In this document: positions 1 to 6,084 of the stretch, piece after piece
How positions within the stretch are numbered: the first letter of the stretch is position 1
Layout: each line of letters opens with the position of its first letter
NCBI GenBank assembly: GCA_021199405.1
Contig: JAJQID010000014.1
Span: forward strand, 1 to 24,163
Direction of reading: 5' to 3'
Origin: Lachnospiraceae bacterium
Lineage (GTDB): Bacteria > Bacillota > Clostridia > Lachnospirales > Lachnospiraceae
DNA length: 24,163 nucleotides
Notes under the pieces: generated by a model
What the model was told of the DNA's origin: nothing
The model's database searches: none
Seen by the model: only the letters and a program-made list of their open reading frames with translations
Made by a program: the position numbers and the translations under genes

Positions 1-47
1 GTGCAGAAATTTGAATATCAATGATAAGAATGATAAAATCCATTTTG
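1..47 (+). promoter_or_regulatory. Promoter-like repeat, copy 1
   Basis: The block starts GTGCAGAAATTTGA, then carries TTGAAT (11-16), a 17-bp spacer and TAAAAT (34-39). Copy 2 at 196-242 has the same start, the same TGATAAAATCC block and the same box spacing. This fits a duplicated sigma-70-type promoter with a conserved upstream element. No gene is obvious between this copy and the second one. Confidence 0.45.
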
Positions 48-79
48 AAAAAAACATATAAAAATGTAATGAAGAAAAA

Positions 80-110
80 TACGATTTTCGTGCAGCAAAA
101 TGAAATCGTA
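80..110. repeat. Inverted repeat (8-bp perfect arms)
   Basis: TACGATTT (80-87) and AAATCGTA (103-110) are perfect inverted arms around a 15-bp centre that contains GTGCAG, the first six bases of the flanking promoter-like repeats. It could be an operator. No protein partner can be named. Confidence 0.4.
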
Positions 111-195
111 AAATAATCTGTTATATTATAGATAGATGAGAAAATGCAAGATACCAAATCAACTTTTTATTAAATAAAAAAGTAACAAAAAGTTG

Positions 196-242
196 GTGCA
201 GAAATTTGATCATCTGTGGTAGTCATGATAAAATCCGTTTTG
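196..242 (+). promoter_or_regulatory. Promoter-like repeat, copy 2
   Basis: This second copy of the 1-47 block has TTGATC (206-211), a 17-bp spacer and TAAAAT (229-234), preceded by GTGCAGAAATTTGA. It lies just upstream of a perfect Shine-Dalgarno sequence at 267-278 and of the small-gene operon starting at 407, so it is the best candidate promoter for those genes. Confidence 0.5.
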
Positions 243-275
243 TGAAATGGAAATAAATTAACAATAAAGGAGGTG

Positions 276-326
276 ATGCTTTCAGAAATGAAAATTGAAA
301 TTGGGGGTCAGATGAGAGGAGGTTAG
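276..326 (+). CDS. Possible 16-codon leader peptide
   Basis: AAAGGAGGTGAT at 267-278 is a near-perfect complement of the 16S rRNA 3' end. An open frame with ATG at 276 or, better spaced, at 288 runs to TAG at 324-326, giving 16 or 12 residues. A short inverted pair, AGATT and AATCT, follows the stop and could form a weak stem before the next gene. It could be a leader peptide controlling the operon at 407, or chance. There is no conservation evidence. Confidence 0.25.
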   Translation: MLSEMKIEIGGQMRGG

Positions 327-406
327 ATTTTAAAAGGTATTAAATAATCTAAAAAAGAACACTATAGAAAAAATATACTAAATTAAATTATAGGAAGGAA
401 AATCAT

Positions 407-808
407 ATGAAAATGATTGTTTTCGATGAGAAAAAAAACTTAGCCTGCAAAAGGTTTGTTGTAAAAAATGAGGAGGAGGAAACAGCTTACATTGATGTCA
501 TCAGTTCTCACGATGACGAAAGCAATGTTGAGTTTTGGTTTTTTGCACCGAACGGAGGAGATCCGGTAAAGGAAATCCTGCTTGAAGTAAAAGGAAACAT
601 CAATGATGATGAATGGGTCATGTCTATTCTTGTGGCATTGATCAAAAATGGCAACGTGAACAGGGAGTTTGAGGCACATAAAAAGCGTCTGGTCTGGTTT
701 TCCCATGGTGAATGGGATTGGGACTTTGATACTATCGGCCTGGTTATGGGAGACATCGACTATTTGGATCTGAAGCAGAACCACTTAAGAGATGTTGAAT
801 TAAATTAA
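407..808 (+). CDS. Hypothetical acidic protein, 133 aa
   Basis: I do not recognise the family. The protein is soluble-looking, acidic and rich in Trp and Phe, with no signal peptide or membrane segment. It has a hydrophilic N-terminal half and a Trp-rich stretch around residues 96-106 (WFSHGEWDWDF). The start is supported by GGAAGG about 8 nt before ATG. The stop is followed after 12 nt by the next gene, whose AGGAGG site begins just after this stop codon, so the two are almost certainly co-transcribed. It sits in the accessory zone upstream of the relaxase, where mobile elements often carry anti-restriction or other host-interaction genes, but nothing in the sequence proves such a role. Confidence 0.75.
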   Translation: MKMIVFDEKKNLACKRFVVKNEEEETAYIDVISSHDDESNVEFWFFAPNGGDPVKEILLEVKGNINDDEWVMSILVALIKNGNVNREFEAHKKRLVWFSHGEWDWDFDTIGLVMGDIDYLDLKQNHLRDVELN

Positions 809-820
809 AGGAGGAAGAGC

Positions 821-1147
821 ATGGAAAGAGAGTTCTATGTTGACTATTACAGAGACTTTGGCAACACCTACAACCTGTATTATGCAGATACTCCGGAGAT
901 GAGACCCTTGTGCGGAGAAAAAATCAGCAAAGAAAGGGCCATGGAGCTGATACGGCAAGAATGCTGGGCAAGGAGAAACGATCATAGTTTTTCAGGATGT
1001 GCGGATGCAGAAATCTATCCTGGCGGCTACTTTAATGACGATTGGATTATGGGAGCAGGAGGGTACATCGACAGGAAGTATAGGCGCGAAATTGCCAAGG
1101 ATGAGAACTATAAGCTGATCAATTATATTTGGGAGCGAGTTAGATAA
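821..1147 (+). CDS. Hypothetical protein, 108 aa, tandem paralogue A
   Basis: The function is unknown. The protein has a Tyr-rich N-terminus (YVDYYRDFGNTYNLYYADTP), a basic helix-like middle (residues about 34-55) and a conserved end with the motif DENYKLINYIWE. The gene just downstream (1251-1574) encodes a protein about three-quarters identical by eye, with differences concentrated near residues 72-82 and at single polar positions. The start is set by AAAGGAGG 6-7 nt upstream of ATG. There are no membrane segments and no recognisable catalytic motif. The pair belongs to the mobile element, between the acidic protein at 407 and the relaxase. Confidence 0.78.
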   Translation: MEREFYVDYYRDFGNTYNLYYADTPEMRPLCGEKISKERAMELIRQECWARRNDHSFSGCADAEIYPGGYFNDDWIMGAGGYIDRKYRREIAKDENYKLINYIWERVR

Positions 1148-1166
1148 AACGGAATAAATGTGCTGT

Positions 1167-1626
1167 GCTATCGGCATGACGGGCAAAAAAACTGATGGAA
1201 TGTTTGGTTCCGGAAAATACGAAGTCCCACTGGGCAAAAAGGAGAAATTTGTGGAAAGAGAATTCTATGTTAATTATTACAGACGTTTTAGCAATACCTA
1301 CAATCTGTATTACGCGGACACCCCGGAAATGAGACCTCTGCACGGAGAAAAGATCAGCAAGGAGAAAGCCATGGAACTGGTGAAAAGGGAATGCATGGCT
1401 CGGAGAAAGGATCCTGCTTTTTCGGGATTTGCGGATGCAGAAATCTATCCCGGCGGCTATTTTGGTGACGATTTAGATAATGCGGGGGATGAGAAGGAAG
1501 ACAGAAAGTACAGGCGTAAGATCGGCAATGATGAGAACTATAAGCTGATCAATTACGTTTGGGAACATCTCTGATGATCAGGAATTAAATAACGGAAGCT
1601 GAGCTATCGGCATGACGGGCAAAAAA
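1167..1626 (+). repeat. Tandem duplication: identical 24-bp spacer segment after each paralogue
   Basis: A 24-bp segment beginning GCTATCGGCATGACGGGC occurs at 1167-1190, after paralogue A, and again at 1603-1626, after paralogue B. It is identical in both places. With the matching coding regions this shows that a unit of roughly 0.4 kb (gene plus 3' spacer) was duplicated head to tail. The spacer is better conserved than parts of the genes, so it may have its own function or have been recently homogenised. Confidence 0.8.
1251..1574 (+). CDS. Hypothetical protein, 107 aa, tandem paralogue B
   Basis: This is the duplicate of the gene at 821-1147, with the same Tyr-rich N-terminus, the same FADAEIYPGGYF core and the same C-terminal DENYKLINY motif. 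I place the start at GTG 1251: AAGGAG lies 6 nt upstream and the protein then aligns with paralogue A from its first residue. An upstream ATG at 1158 in the same frame would add 31 residues that have no counterpart in paralogue A and are mostly duplicated spacer sequence. The function is unknown. Co-transcription with its paralogue and the relaxase is likely. Confidence 0.75.
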   Translation: MEREFYVNYYRRFSNTYNLYYADTPEMRPLHGEKISKEKAMELVKRECMARRKDPAFSGFADAEIYPGGYFGDDLDNAGDEKEDRKYRRKIGNDENYKLINYVWEHL

Positions 1627-1680
1627 CAACAGGAGGAAAAATTATAAGAAAAATTATCAGGAGATATCAGGAGGATTTTT

Positions 1681-3453
1681 ATGGGAATATACCACTTTTC
1701 TGTAAAAATCATAGGAAGAAATACAGGACGTTCGGCCGTGGCTTCAGCAGCATATCGAGCTGGTGAATGTCTTACTAATCAATATGATGGGATTACCCAC
1801 GACTACACGAAAAAGAAATGGGTTGAGTTCGAAAAAGTTTTGCTGCCGGAAAATGCGCCAAAGGAATATGCAAATCGTGAAATCCTATGGAACGCCGTTG
1901 AAGCAGTGGAAAAATCGTCTGACGCCCAGCTTGCCAGGGAATTTGAACTGGCTCTGCCGGTAGAGTTTACAAAAGAACAGCAGATTGAAATTGTCCAACA
2001 GTTTGTAAAGGAAAATTTAATATCACAGGGCATGATTGCAGATATTGCTATTCACTGCCCTCCTGTTACCAATGACCGTCACCAGCCGATTGATATCAAT
2101 GGATGTCCTACAAATGATGAGTCAAAAATGCAGTTTATCAATCCTCATGCACATATCATGGCTACGATGCGTCCAATGGATGCTCAGGGAAAATGGGAGG
2201 CAAAAACACAGATAGAGTATCTGTGTAAACGAGGTAGCGATGAACAGGCATTTACGGCCTCAGAATTCAAGATAGCCAAATCTCATGGTTGGGAAAAACA
2301 ATATCGTTTTATTCAGGATAAAAAGAAAATCTGGATGACCATGTCCGAAGGGCAGGCTTTGGGCTTAAAACGTATCAGCAGGGCTCCAAGGTCTACGCCA
2401 TACGGAAGAGATAACCCAAAAGTTGCATATTGGGGGGACAAGAGCAGGATTTTTGAATGGCGGCAACACTGGCAGGATATCGTAAATGCAAAATTCGAGA
2501 GTATTCAATCAGAGGTTCGTATTGATTGCCGTTCATACAGAGATCAGGGGCGGGTGGATGAGATACCAACGATCCATATGGGGACTTCCGCCGCACAAAT
2601 GGAAAAGCGGGCTGACAGAGAAATTCATGAAGGCAAATCAGAAGCAGAGGTTGTCAGATCTGATATCGGGGATATTAACCGTCAGATCAGCGAGCACAAT
2701 CAATTTGTTTATGCTTTTAAAGCCAGATTATCCTCTATGGTAGAGAATGCCAAAAGTTTCATTCAGGAAATCGCTGAAAAGCTGGAAATTATTCGCGCTC
2801 AGATGATTGGAAACAGTTATGAACAATCAATGATTACATCTCAGCTTAAGGCACTGGACACCCAGATTAATGATGAACAGGAGCGTCTCAGTAAATATTG
2901 CTCGGAGGTCATGAGAATTCGCAAATTAAACGATGCTTCTGCCAGAAGAATCAAAGAAATGAAAGCCGAAATGCTGTTGTGTGAACCATATCAATTTAAA
3001 TTAAAAAAGAAATTACAGAATCAAATAAATGAAGAGCAAAAACGAATCGAAGATAGAGAAGAATATATCCGCAATATAATGACTGTTTATGGTTATCATT
3101 TTACGGAAGAGATCAGGACATCTCAAAATACAATCAAACAGAACCAGATGGAATTACAGGTTTTGAATGAAACGGTCTCTACACTGCAAAGTAATAATGA
3201 CGAATTAATTGCGGAGTATATTAGAGATTATAAAACAGTCGGAGCACTTAATATAGAAGACGATATTGAAAATGAACAGCTGATCATACGTCCTGCGATA
3301 GAAACAAATATTATGAGCAAAATGAAGAATCAATATGGAAATAAATTCAGCGTAAAAAGATTTAAAATGTCCATGAAAGATGCGGATTTATTATTAAGAA
3401 AAAAAGGGTCAAAAAAAACAGAAATAATCAAAAAGGCACATATACATAAATAA
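1681..3453 (+). CDS. mobL: MobA/MobL-family relaxase (MobQ type)
   Basis: The relaxase nicks one strand at oriT and stays bound to the 5' end to pilot it into a recipient. The N-terminus (residues 1-30) is typical of the family, with Tyr25 in the AAYRAG motif as probable nucleophile. The metal-binding histidines are His125 (AIHCP) and His156/His158 in NPHAHIM. The relaxase domain covers about residues 1-250. Residues about 330-530 are highly charged and heptad-rich, probably coiled coil. The C-terminus is Lys-rich. GGAGG lies 6 nt before the ATG. At 590 aa it lacks a primase or helicase fusion; separate genes downstream supply those. Genes for coupling protein and mating channel are not visible, so helper-dependent transfer is the likely mode. 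The assignment to the family is firm; the oriT is only a candidate (5065-5101). Confidence 0.93.
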   Translation: MGIYHFSVKIIGRNTGRSAVASAAYRAGECLTNQYDGITHDYTKKKWVEFEKVLLPENAPKEYANREILWNAVEAVEKSSDAQLAREFELALPVEFTKEQQIEIVQQFVKENLISQGMIADIAIHCPPVTNDRHQPIDINGCPTNDESKMQFINPHAHIMATMRPMDAQGKWEAKTQIEYLCKRGSDEQAFTASEFKIAKSHGWEKQYRFIQDKKKIWMTMSEGQALGLKRISRAPRSTPYGRDNPKVAYWGDKSRIFEWRQHWQDIVNAKFESIQSEVRIDCRSYRDQGRVDEIPTIHMGTSAAQMEKRADREIHEGKSEAEVVRSDIGDINRQISEHNQFVYAFKARLSSMVENAKSFIQEIAEKLEIIRAQMIGNSYEQSMITSQLKALDTQINDEQERLSKYCSEVMRIRKLNDASARRIKEMKAEMLLCEPYQFKLKKKLQNQINEEQKRIEDREEYIRNIMTVYGYHFTEEIRTSQNTIKQNQMELQVLNETVSTLQSNNDELIAEYIRDYKTVGALNIEDDIENEQLIIRPAIETNIMSKMKNQYGNKFSVKRFKMSMKDADLLLRKKGSKKTEIIKKAHIHK

Positions 3454-3473
3454 TATGTTTTGAAAGGGGGATT

Positions 3474-3686
3474 ATGAAACAAATTACAGGGAAGGTTAAA
3501 TGGTTTCGCAAAAAGGTTGGATATGGATTTATCAGTGGAGACAACGGAAAGGATTATTTTGTCCATTATACACAGATTGCAGATAAAACGGTATCTGTTT
3601 TAGAAAGAGGACAGATCGTTAAGTTTAATGAACAAATAGTTCCTGGGAAGAATTTAAAGGCTATAATGGTCGAGATTGTGGAATAA
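3474..3686 (+). CDS. Cold-shock-domain protein, element-borne
   Basis: A 70-aa single cold-shock domain that binds single-stranded RNA or DNA. The RNP1-like motif is GYGFI (residues about 17-21). The RNP2-like motif is DYFVHYTQI, in place of the more usual DVFVHFSAI. The protein starts TGKVKWF, as in CspA-type proteins. A stretched AAAGGGGG ribosome site lies 3 nt before ATG. It sits between the relaxase and the initiator-like gene, so in this context it may protect or remodel single-stranded DNA or mRNA of the element. That role is inference; chromosomal Csp proteins act as RNA chaperones. The departures from consensus suggest an element lineage rather than a recent copy of a host csp gene. 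Confidence 0.9.
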   Translation: MKQITGKVKWFRKKVGYGFISGDNGKDYFVHYTQIADKTVSVLERGQIVKFNEQIVPGKNLKAIMVEIVE

Positions 3687-3702
3687 TAATTAAAGCAAAG
3701 CA

Positions 3703-4872
3703 ATGATAAAAAACAACATTCCGACAGATGAACAATTTGATAATAAAATTAACCAATTAGATAGTTGCACTATACCGGAACGTATTGCGATTATTACTTC
3801 CCAAGGGTACATAAATGCTATAAATTTTTGCAATGAAACAGGGGATAATGCATGTTTGAAATTACTTTCCGAGGACTATGTAGAAGATGTTATAAACGAT
3901 AATAAGTGTTATGTTAAACATGGAGATTTTGGAAATATCAGAGAAATCAGTATTAGAGAATTACTGTCAGATGATTATGCTGAAATGCTCTCCGATAAAG
4001 ATGCAAAAATAATTGTGAAGAATAATAATCAAATGATTGAAACAACTATACAATGCATCTATAACACCGATTTTGAAAATATTAATTTGGGACTTTTATC
4101 AGTACTTTTTTCGGTTATATTAAAAGATGCTGAATCAAAAAACTTTGAAAATATTGATGTTGATCATCCAAATAATGTAGTTATAAGTATTTCAGATTTA
4201 TGTGAAAGAATTGGATATAGAAGTGGTTTGAGCAAGCAGCAAATTGAAAGTACGATATTAAGAGATTTGAGAGCATACAGAAATATAGTGGGAATCTATG
4301 TGAAGAATAATGGAAATCGAAATGAGAAGGGATATCTTGGAGTTATTAATATTAACAGAAGCACTGAAAAAATCCTTTCCTTCAATTCTCCATATTTCAG
4401 CTGCATAATAAAAATACTCAGAGAAATGTCAATACAAAAAACGCCGCGGCCTGATGGAAGGGGAGGAATGAAAGCAACCTGCTCATACCTGATAAAAACT
4501 GAGATTGTGAAAGCTCGAAACCGCATTGCTGTTGAAAATGTAAAAATAATTGTAGCTCTTATTGAGAGGGCCGGGCGCAGTGGGAAACCTCATATTTCCG
4601 TGAAGTTGCTAATCGAGAGGAATACTTTGCTTCAGTATCGTTTGAAACATTCCAAAACCAAGTATTGGCAACAGATACTAAAGCGGGCTTTCTCAGGCGC
4701 TGGAGGAACATTCGATCTTTTGCGGAGAATGACGTTGCTGCAGGAAAAATATATTGATATTAATTTGCATAGTATTGAGGAATATCCTTCTACGGAGGAT
4801 ATTCGTAACAACCGTACATTGGAGTTTGAGCATAAGGGTATCAATCCGGATTGGGGAAAAGGCAATGTATAA
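3703..4872 (+). CDS. Unknown protein, 389 aa, positioned like a replication initiator
   Basis: I do not recognise the family by sequence. The protein is rich in Asn, Ile and Asp in its first 200 residues and becomes basic after about residue 250, with many Arg/Lys in helical-looking segments, consistent with a C-terminal DNA-binding part. A segment around residues 165-200 could be a winged-helix-like fold, but this is a guess. The gene is clearly AT-rich. It ends 17 bp before four iteron-like repeats and is followed by primase-like and helicase genes, the usual neighbourhood of a Rep protein. The ribosome site is weak (AAAGC region). The initiator role is inferred from context only. A regulator binding the repeats is the main alternative. 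Confidence 0.6.
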   Translation: MIKNNIPTDEQFDNKINQLDSCTIPERIAIITSQGYINAINFCNETGDNACLKLLSEDYVEDVINDNKCYVKHGDFGNIREISIRELLSDDYAEMLSDKDAKIIVKNNNQMIETTIQCIYNTDFENINLGLLSVLFSVILKDAESKNFENIDVDHPNNVVISISDLCERIGYRSGLSKQQIESTILRDLRAYRNIVGIYVKNNGNRNEKGYLGVININRSTEKILSFNSPYFSCIIKILREMSIQKTPRPDGRGGMKATCSYLIKTEIVKARNRIAVENVKIIVALIERAGRSGKPHISVKLLIERNTLLQYRLKHSKTKYWQQILKRAFSGAGGTFDLLRRMTLLQEKYIDINLHSIEEYPSTEDIRNNRTLEFEHKGINPDWGKGNV

Positions 4873-4888
4873 TCACTTATTTAAAAGA

Positions 4889-4963
4889 GCCACAAACTGT
4901 GGCCAACTGCCACGAACTGTGGTCACTGTGCCATGAAATGTGGTTATCAGCCACAAAGTGTGG
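4889..4963. repeat. Four iterons, consensus GCCAYRAAMTGTGG: candidate replication origin
   Basis: Copies are at 4889-4902, 4909-4922, 4930-4943 and 4950-4963, with start-to-start distances of 20, 21 and 20 bp. This is two helical turns, so all copies face the same side of the helix. Each unit is itself nearly palindromic (CCACA...TGTGG). They lie between an initiator-like gene and primase/helicase genes. This is the classical form of initiator-binding iterons, although repressor binding cannot be excluded. They are too few and too short to be a CRISPR array. Confidence 0.8.
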
Positions 4964-5032
4964 TGAATTCGACCGATGGATTGTCTGAATGTATTGTATT
5001 TACGGGCTTTTTTGAAAAGCAGTTTTCATTAA

Positions 5033-5056
5033 GACTATAGGACTTTAGGACTATAG
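5033..5056. repeat. Three tandem 8-bp units (GACTWTAG)
   Basis: GACTATAG, GACTTTAG and GACTATAG follow each other without a gap, 70 bp after the last iteron. The run is AT-rich and may be part of the origin or a protein-binding site. A short inverted pair, TGAAAA and TTTTCA, lies just before it at 5013-5028. Confidence 0.6.
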
Positions 5057-5064
5057 TTATTCTG

Positions 5065-5101
5065 TAAGGCAACGGCGGTTTTGGCACCGCCGTTGCCCTT
5101 A
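5065..5101. repeat. GC-rich perfect hairpin, candidate oriT or single-strand origin
   Basis: Arms GGCAACGGCGG (5068-5078) and CCGCCGTTGCC (5087-5097) pair perfectly over 11 bp with an 8-nt loop and are flanked by TAA...TTA. No T-run follows on either strand, so it is a poor intrinsic terminator. The right arm runs into GCCCTTAC, which resembles the nick regions of MobQ-type oriT sites in Gram-positive plasmids. Such hairpins also serve as single-strand origins. Assignment as oriT is a hypothesis. Confidence 0.55.
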
Positions 5102-5191
5102 CAACAATGCTACGGTAATGTAAAAAAAGAAATCTCATTATTTTTTTCCATATCCGTAAAGTGTTTTGTAGAAAATGGAGGTTATTACAAT

Positions 5192-6070
5192 ATGGCACAT
5201 TTTACAAAGGAACAGTTGCATGCGGCGCGACAGGCAAATCTGTATGAATATCTGATGCTATATCATCCGGGACAGTTTCAGCGTGAGGGGAAATCAATCC
5301 GCCCTGTTGATAATCATAGTCTTTCTATCAAACAAGGTTATAAAGGTTTTCAGGATTTTGCCACAATGGAGCATGGTAATAGTGTTGATTTCCTTGTGAA
5401 TTATATGGGGTATTCCATAACTGAAGCTGTGATCGCACTGTCCGAGTTTGGGGGCATGTATATCTCTGCTGCTGAACATATAAATGTGACCGCCCCAGAT
5501 ATCAATCTGCCGCTGAAGTTTCCTGATCCGGCGGATGGAGGTTATAAGCAGATGTATGCCTTCTTGCTAAAAAGGGGAATCCCACCTGATATTATTAGGA
5601 TGCTCGTTGAGAAAAAGCTATTATATCAATCCAAAGAAAAAAACAACTGCGTTTTTATCAATCAGGAACGTGATTGGGGTGAACTTAGAGGAACCTACAC
5701 CTATGGTTCAAAACCGTTTCATGGGTCAGTTCCGGGATGCCGATATGATGGGTATTGGGCTTTATCAGTGATGTCAGAGGCATCTGTTGCATATATCTGT
5801 GAAGCTGCTATAGACGCTATCAGTCTATATGTATTACATAACACAGGGCACCATCAAAGGGAACCAACAACATATATCAGCATTGGAGGCGTTGCCAAGC
5901 AGAGAACAATTGATAGAATCAGGAATACCTTTCCGACTGTCATTCTCGCAGTTGATAATGACGATGCCGGTCAAGCCTGTCGGGAACGCAATCCAGAATT
6001 ACAGTATATTATTCCGGTTCACAAGGATTGGAATGAGGATTTACTAAGTAAAAAACTACAATTTGATTAA
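5192..6070 (+). CDS. Toprim-domain (DUF3991-type) primase-like protein
   Basis: This 292-aa protein has an N-terminal half resembling the DUF3991/primase-associated region (residues 1-100). The C-terminal Toprim fold shows the conserved Glu in ICEAAIDA and the DxD motif in AVDNDDAG. It has no CHC2 zinc finger, unlike chromosomal DnaG at 14469. Proteins of this type are found in conjugative and mobilizable elements and are thought to prime or process element DNA. I set the start at ATG 5192, with GGAGG 10 nt upstream. An in-frame ATG at 5081 would add 37 residues that translate the hairpin right arm, which is unlikely. The next gene starts 14 bp after its stop, so this gene and the helicase probably form an operon. 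Catalytic priming is inferred. Confidence 0.85.
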   Translation: MAHFTKEQLHAARQANLYEYLMLYHPGQFQREGKSIRPVDNHSLSIKQGYKGFQDFATMEHGNSVDFLVNYMGYSITEAVIALSEFGGMYISAAEHINVTAPDINLPLKFPDPADGGYKQMYAFLLKRGIPPDIIRMLVEKKLLYQSKEKNNCVFINQERDWGELRGTYTYGSKPFHGSVPGCRYDGYWALSVMSEASVAYICEAAIDAISLYVLHNTGHHQREPTTYISIGGVAKQRTIDRIRNTFPTVILAVDNDDAGQACRERNPELQYIIPVHKDWNEDLLSKKLQFD

Positions 6071-6084
6071 CGAAAGGAGCATTT

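Noticed and set aside
1158..1250. Upstream ATG start for paralogue B
   Set aside because: The extra 31 codons cover duplicated non-coding spacer and have no match in paralogue A. GTG 1251 has AAGGAG at proper spacing.
1..1700. Left attachment site copy of the tRNA 3' end
   Set aside because: I looked for the acceptor and T-arm sequence and saw no match, so the left end is taken to lie outside the window.
4889..4963. Regularly spaced repeats as a small CRISPR array
   Set aside because: The units are 14 bp and imperfect, with spacers of 6-7 bp, far below CRISPR repeat and spacer sizes. No cas genes are present.
5081..5191. In-frame N-terminal extension of the Toprim protein
   Set aside because: It would translate the right arm of the hairpin. 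ATG 5192 has a ribosome site, while ATG 5081 lies in the hairpin loop.
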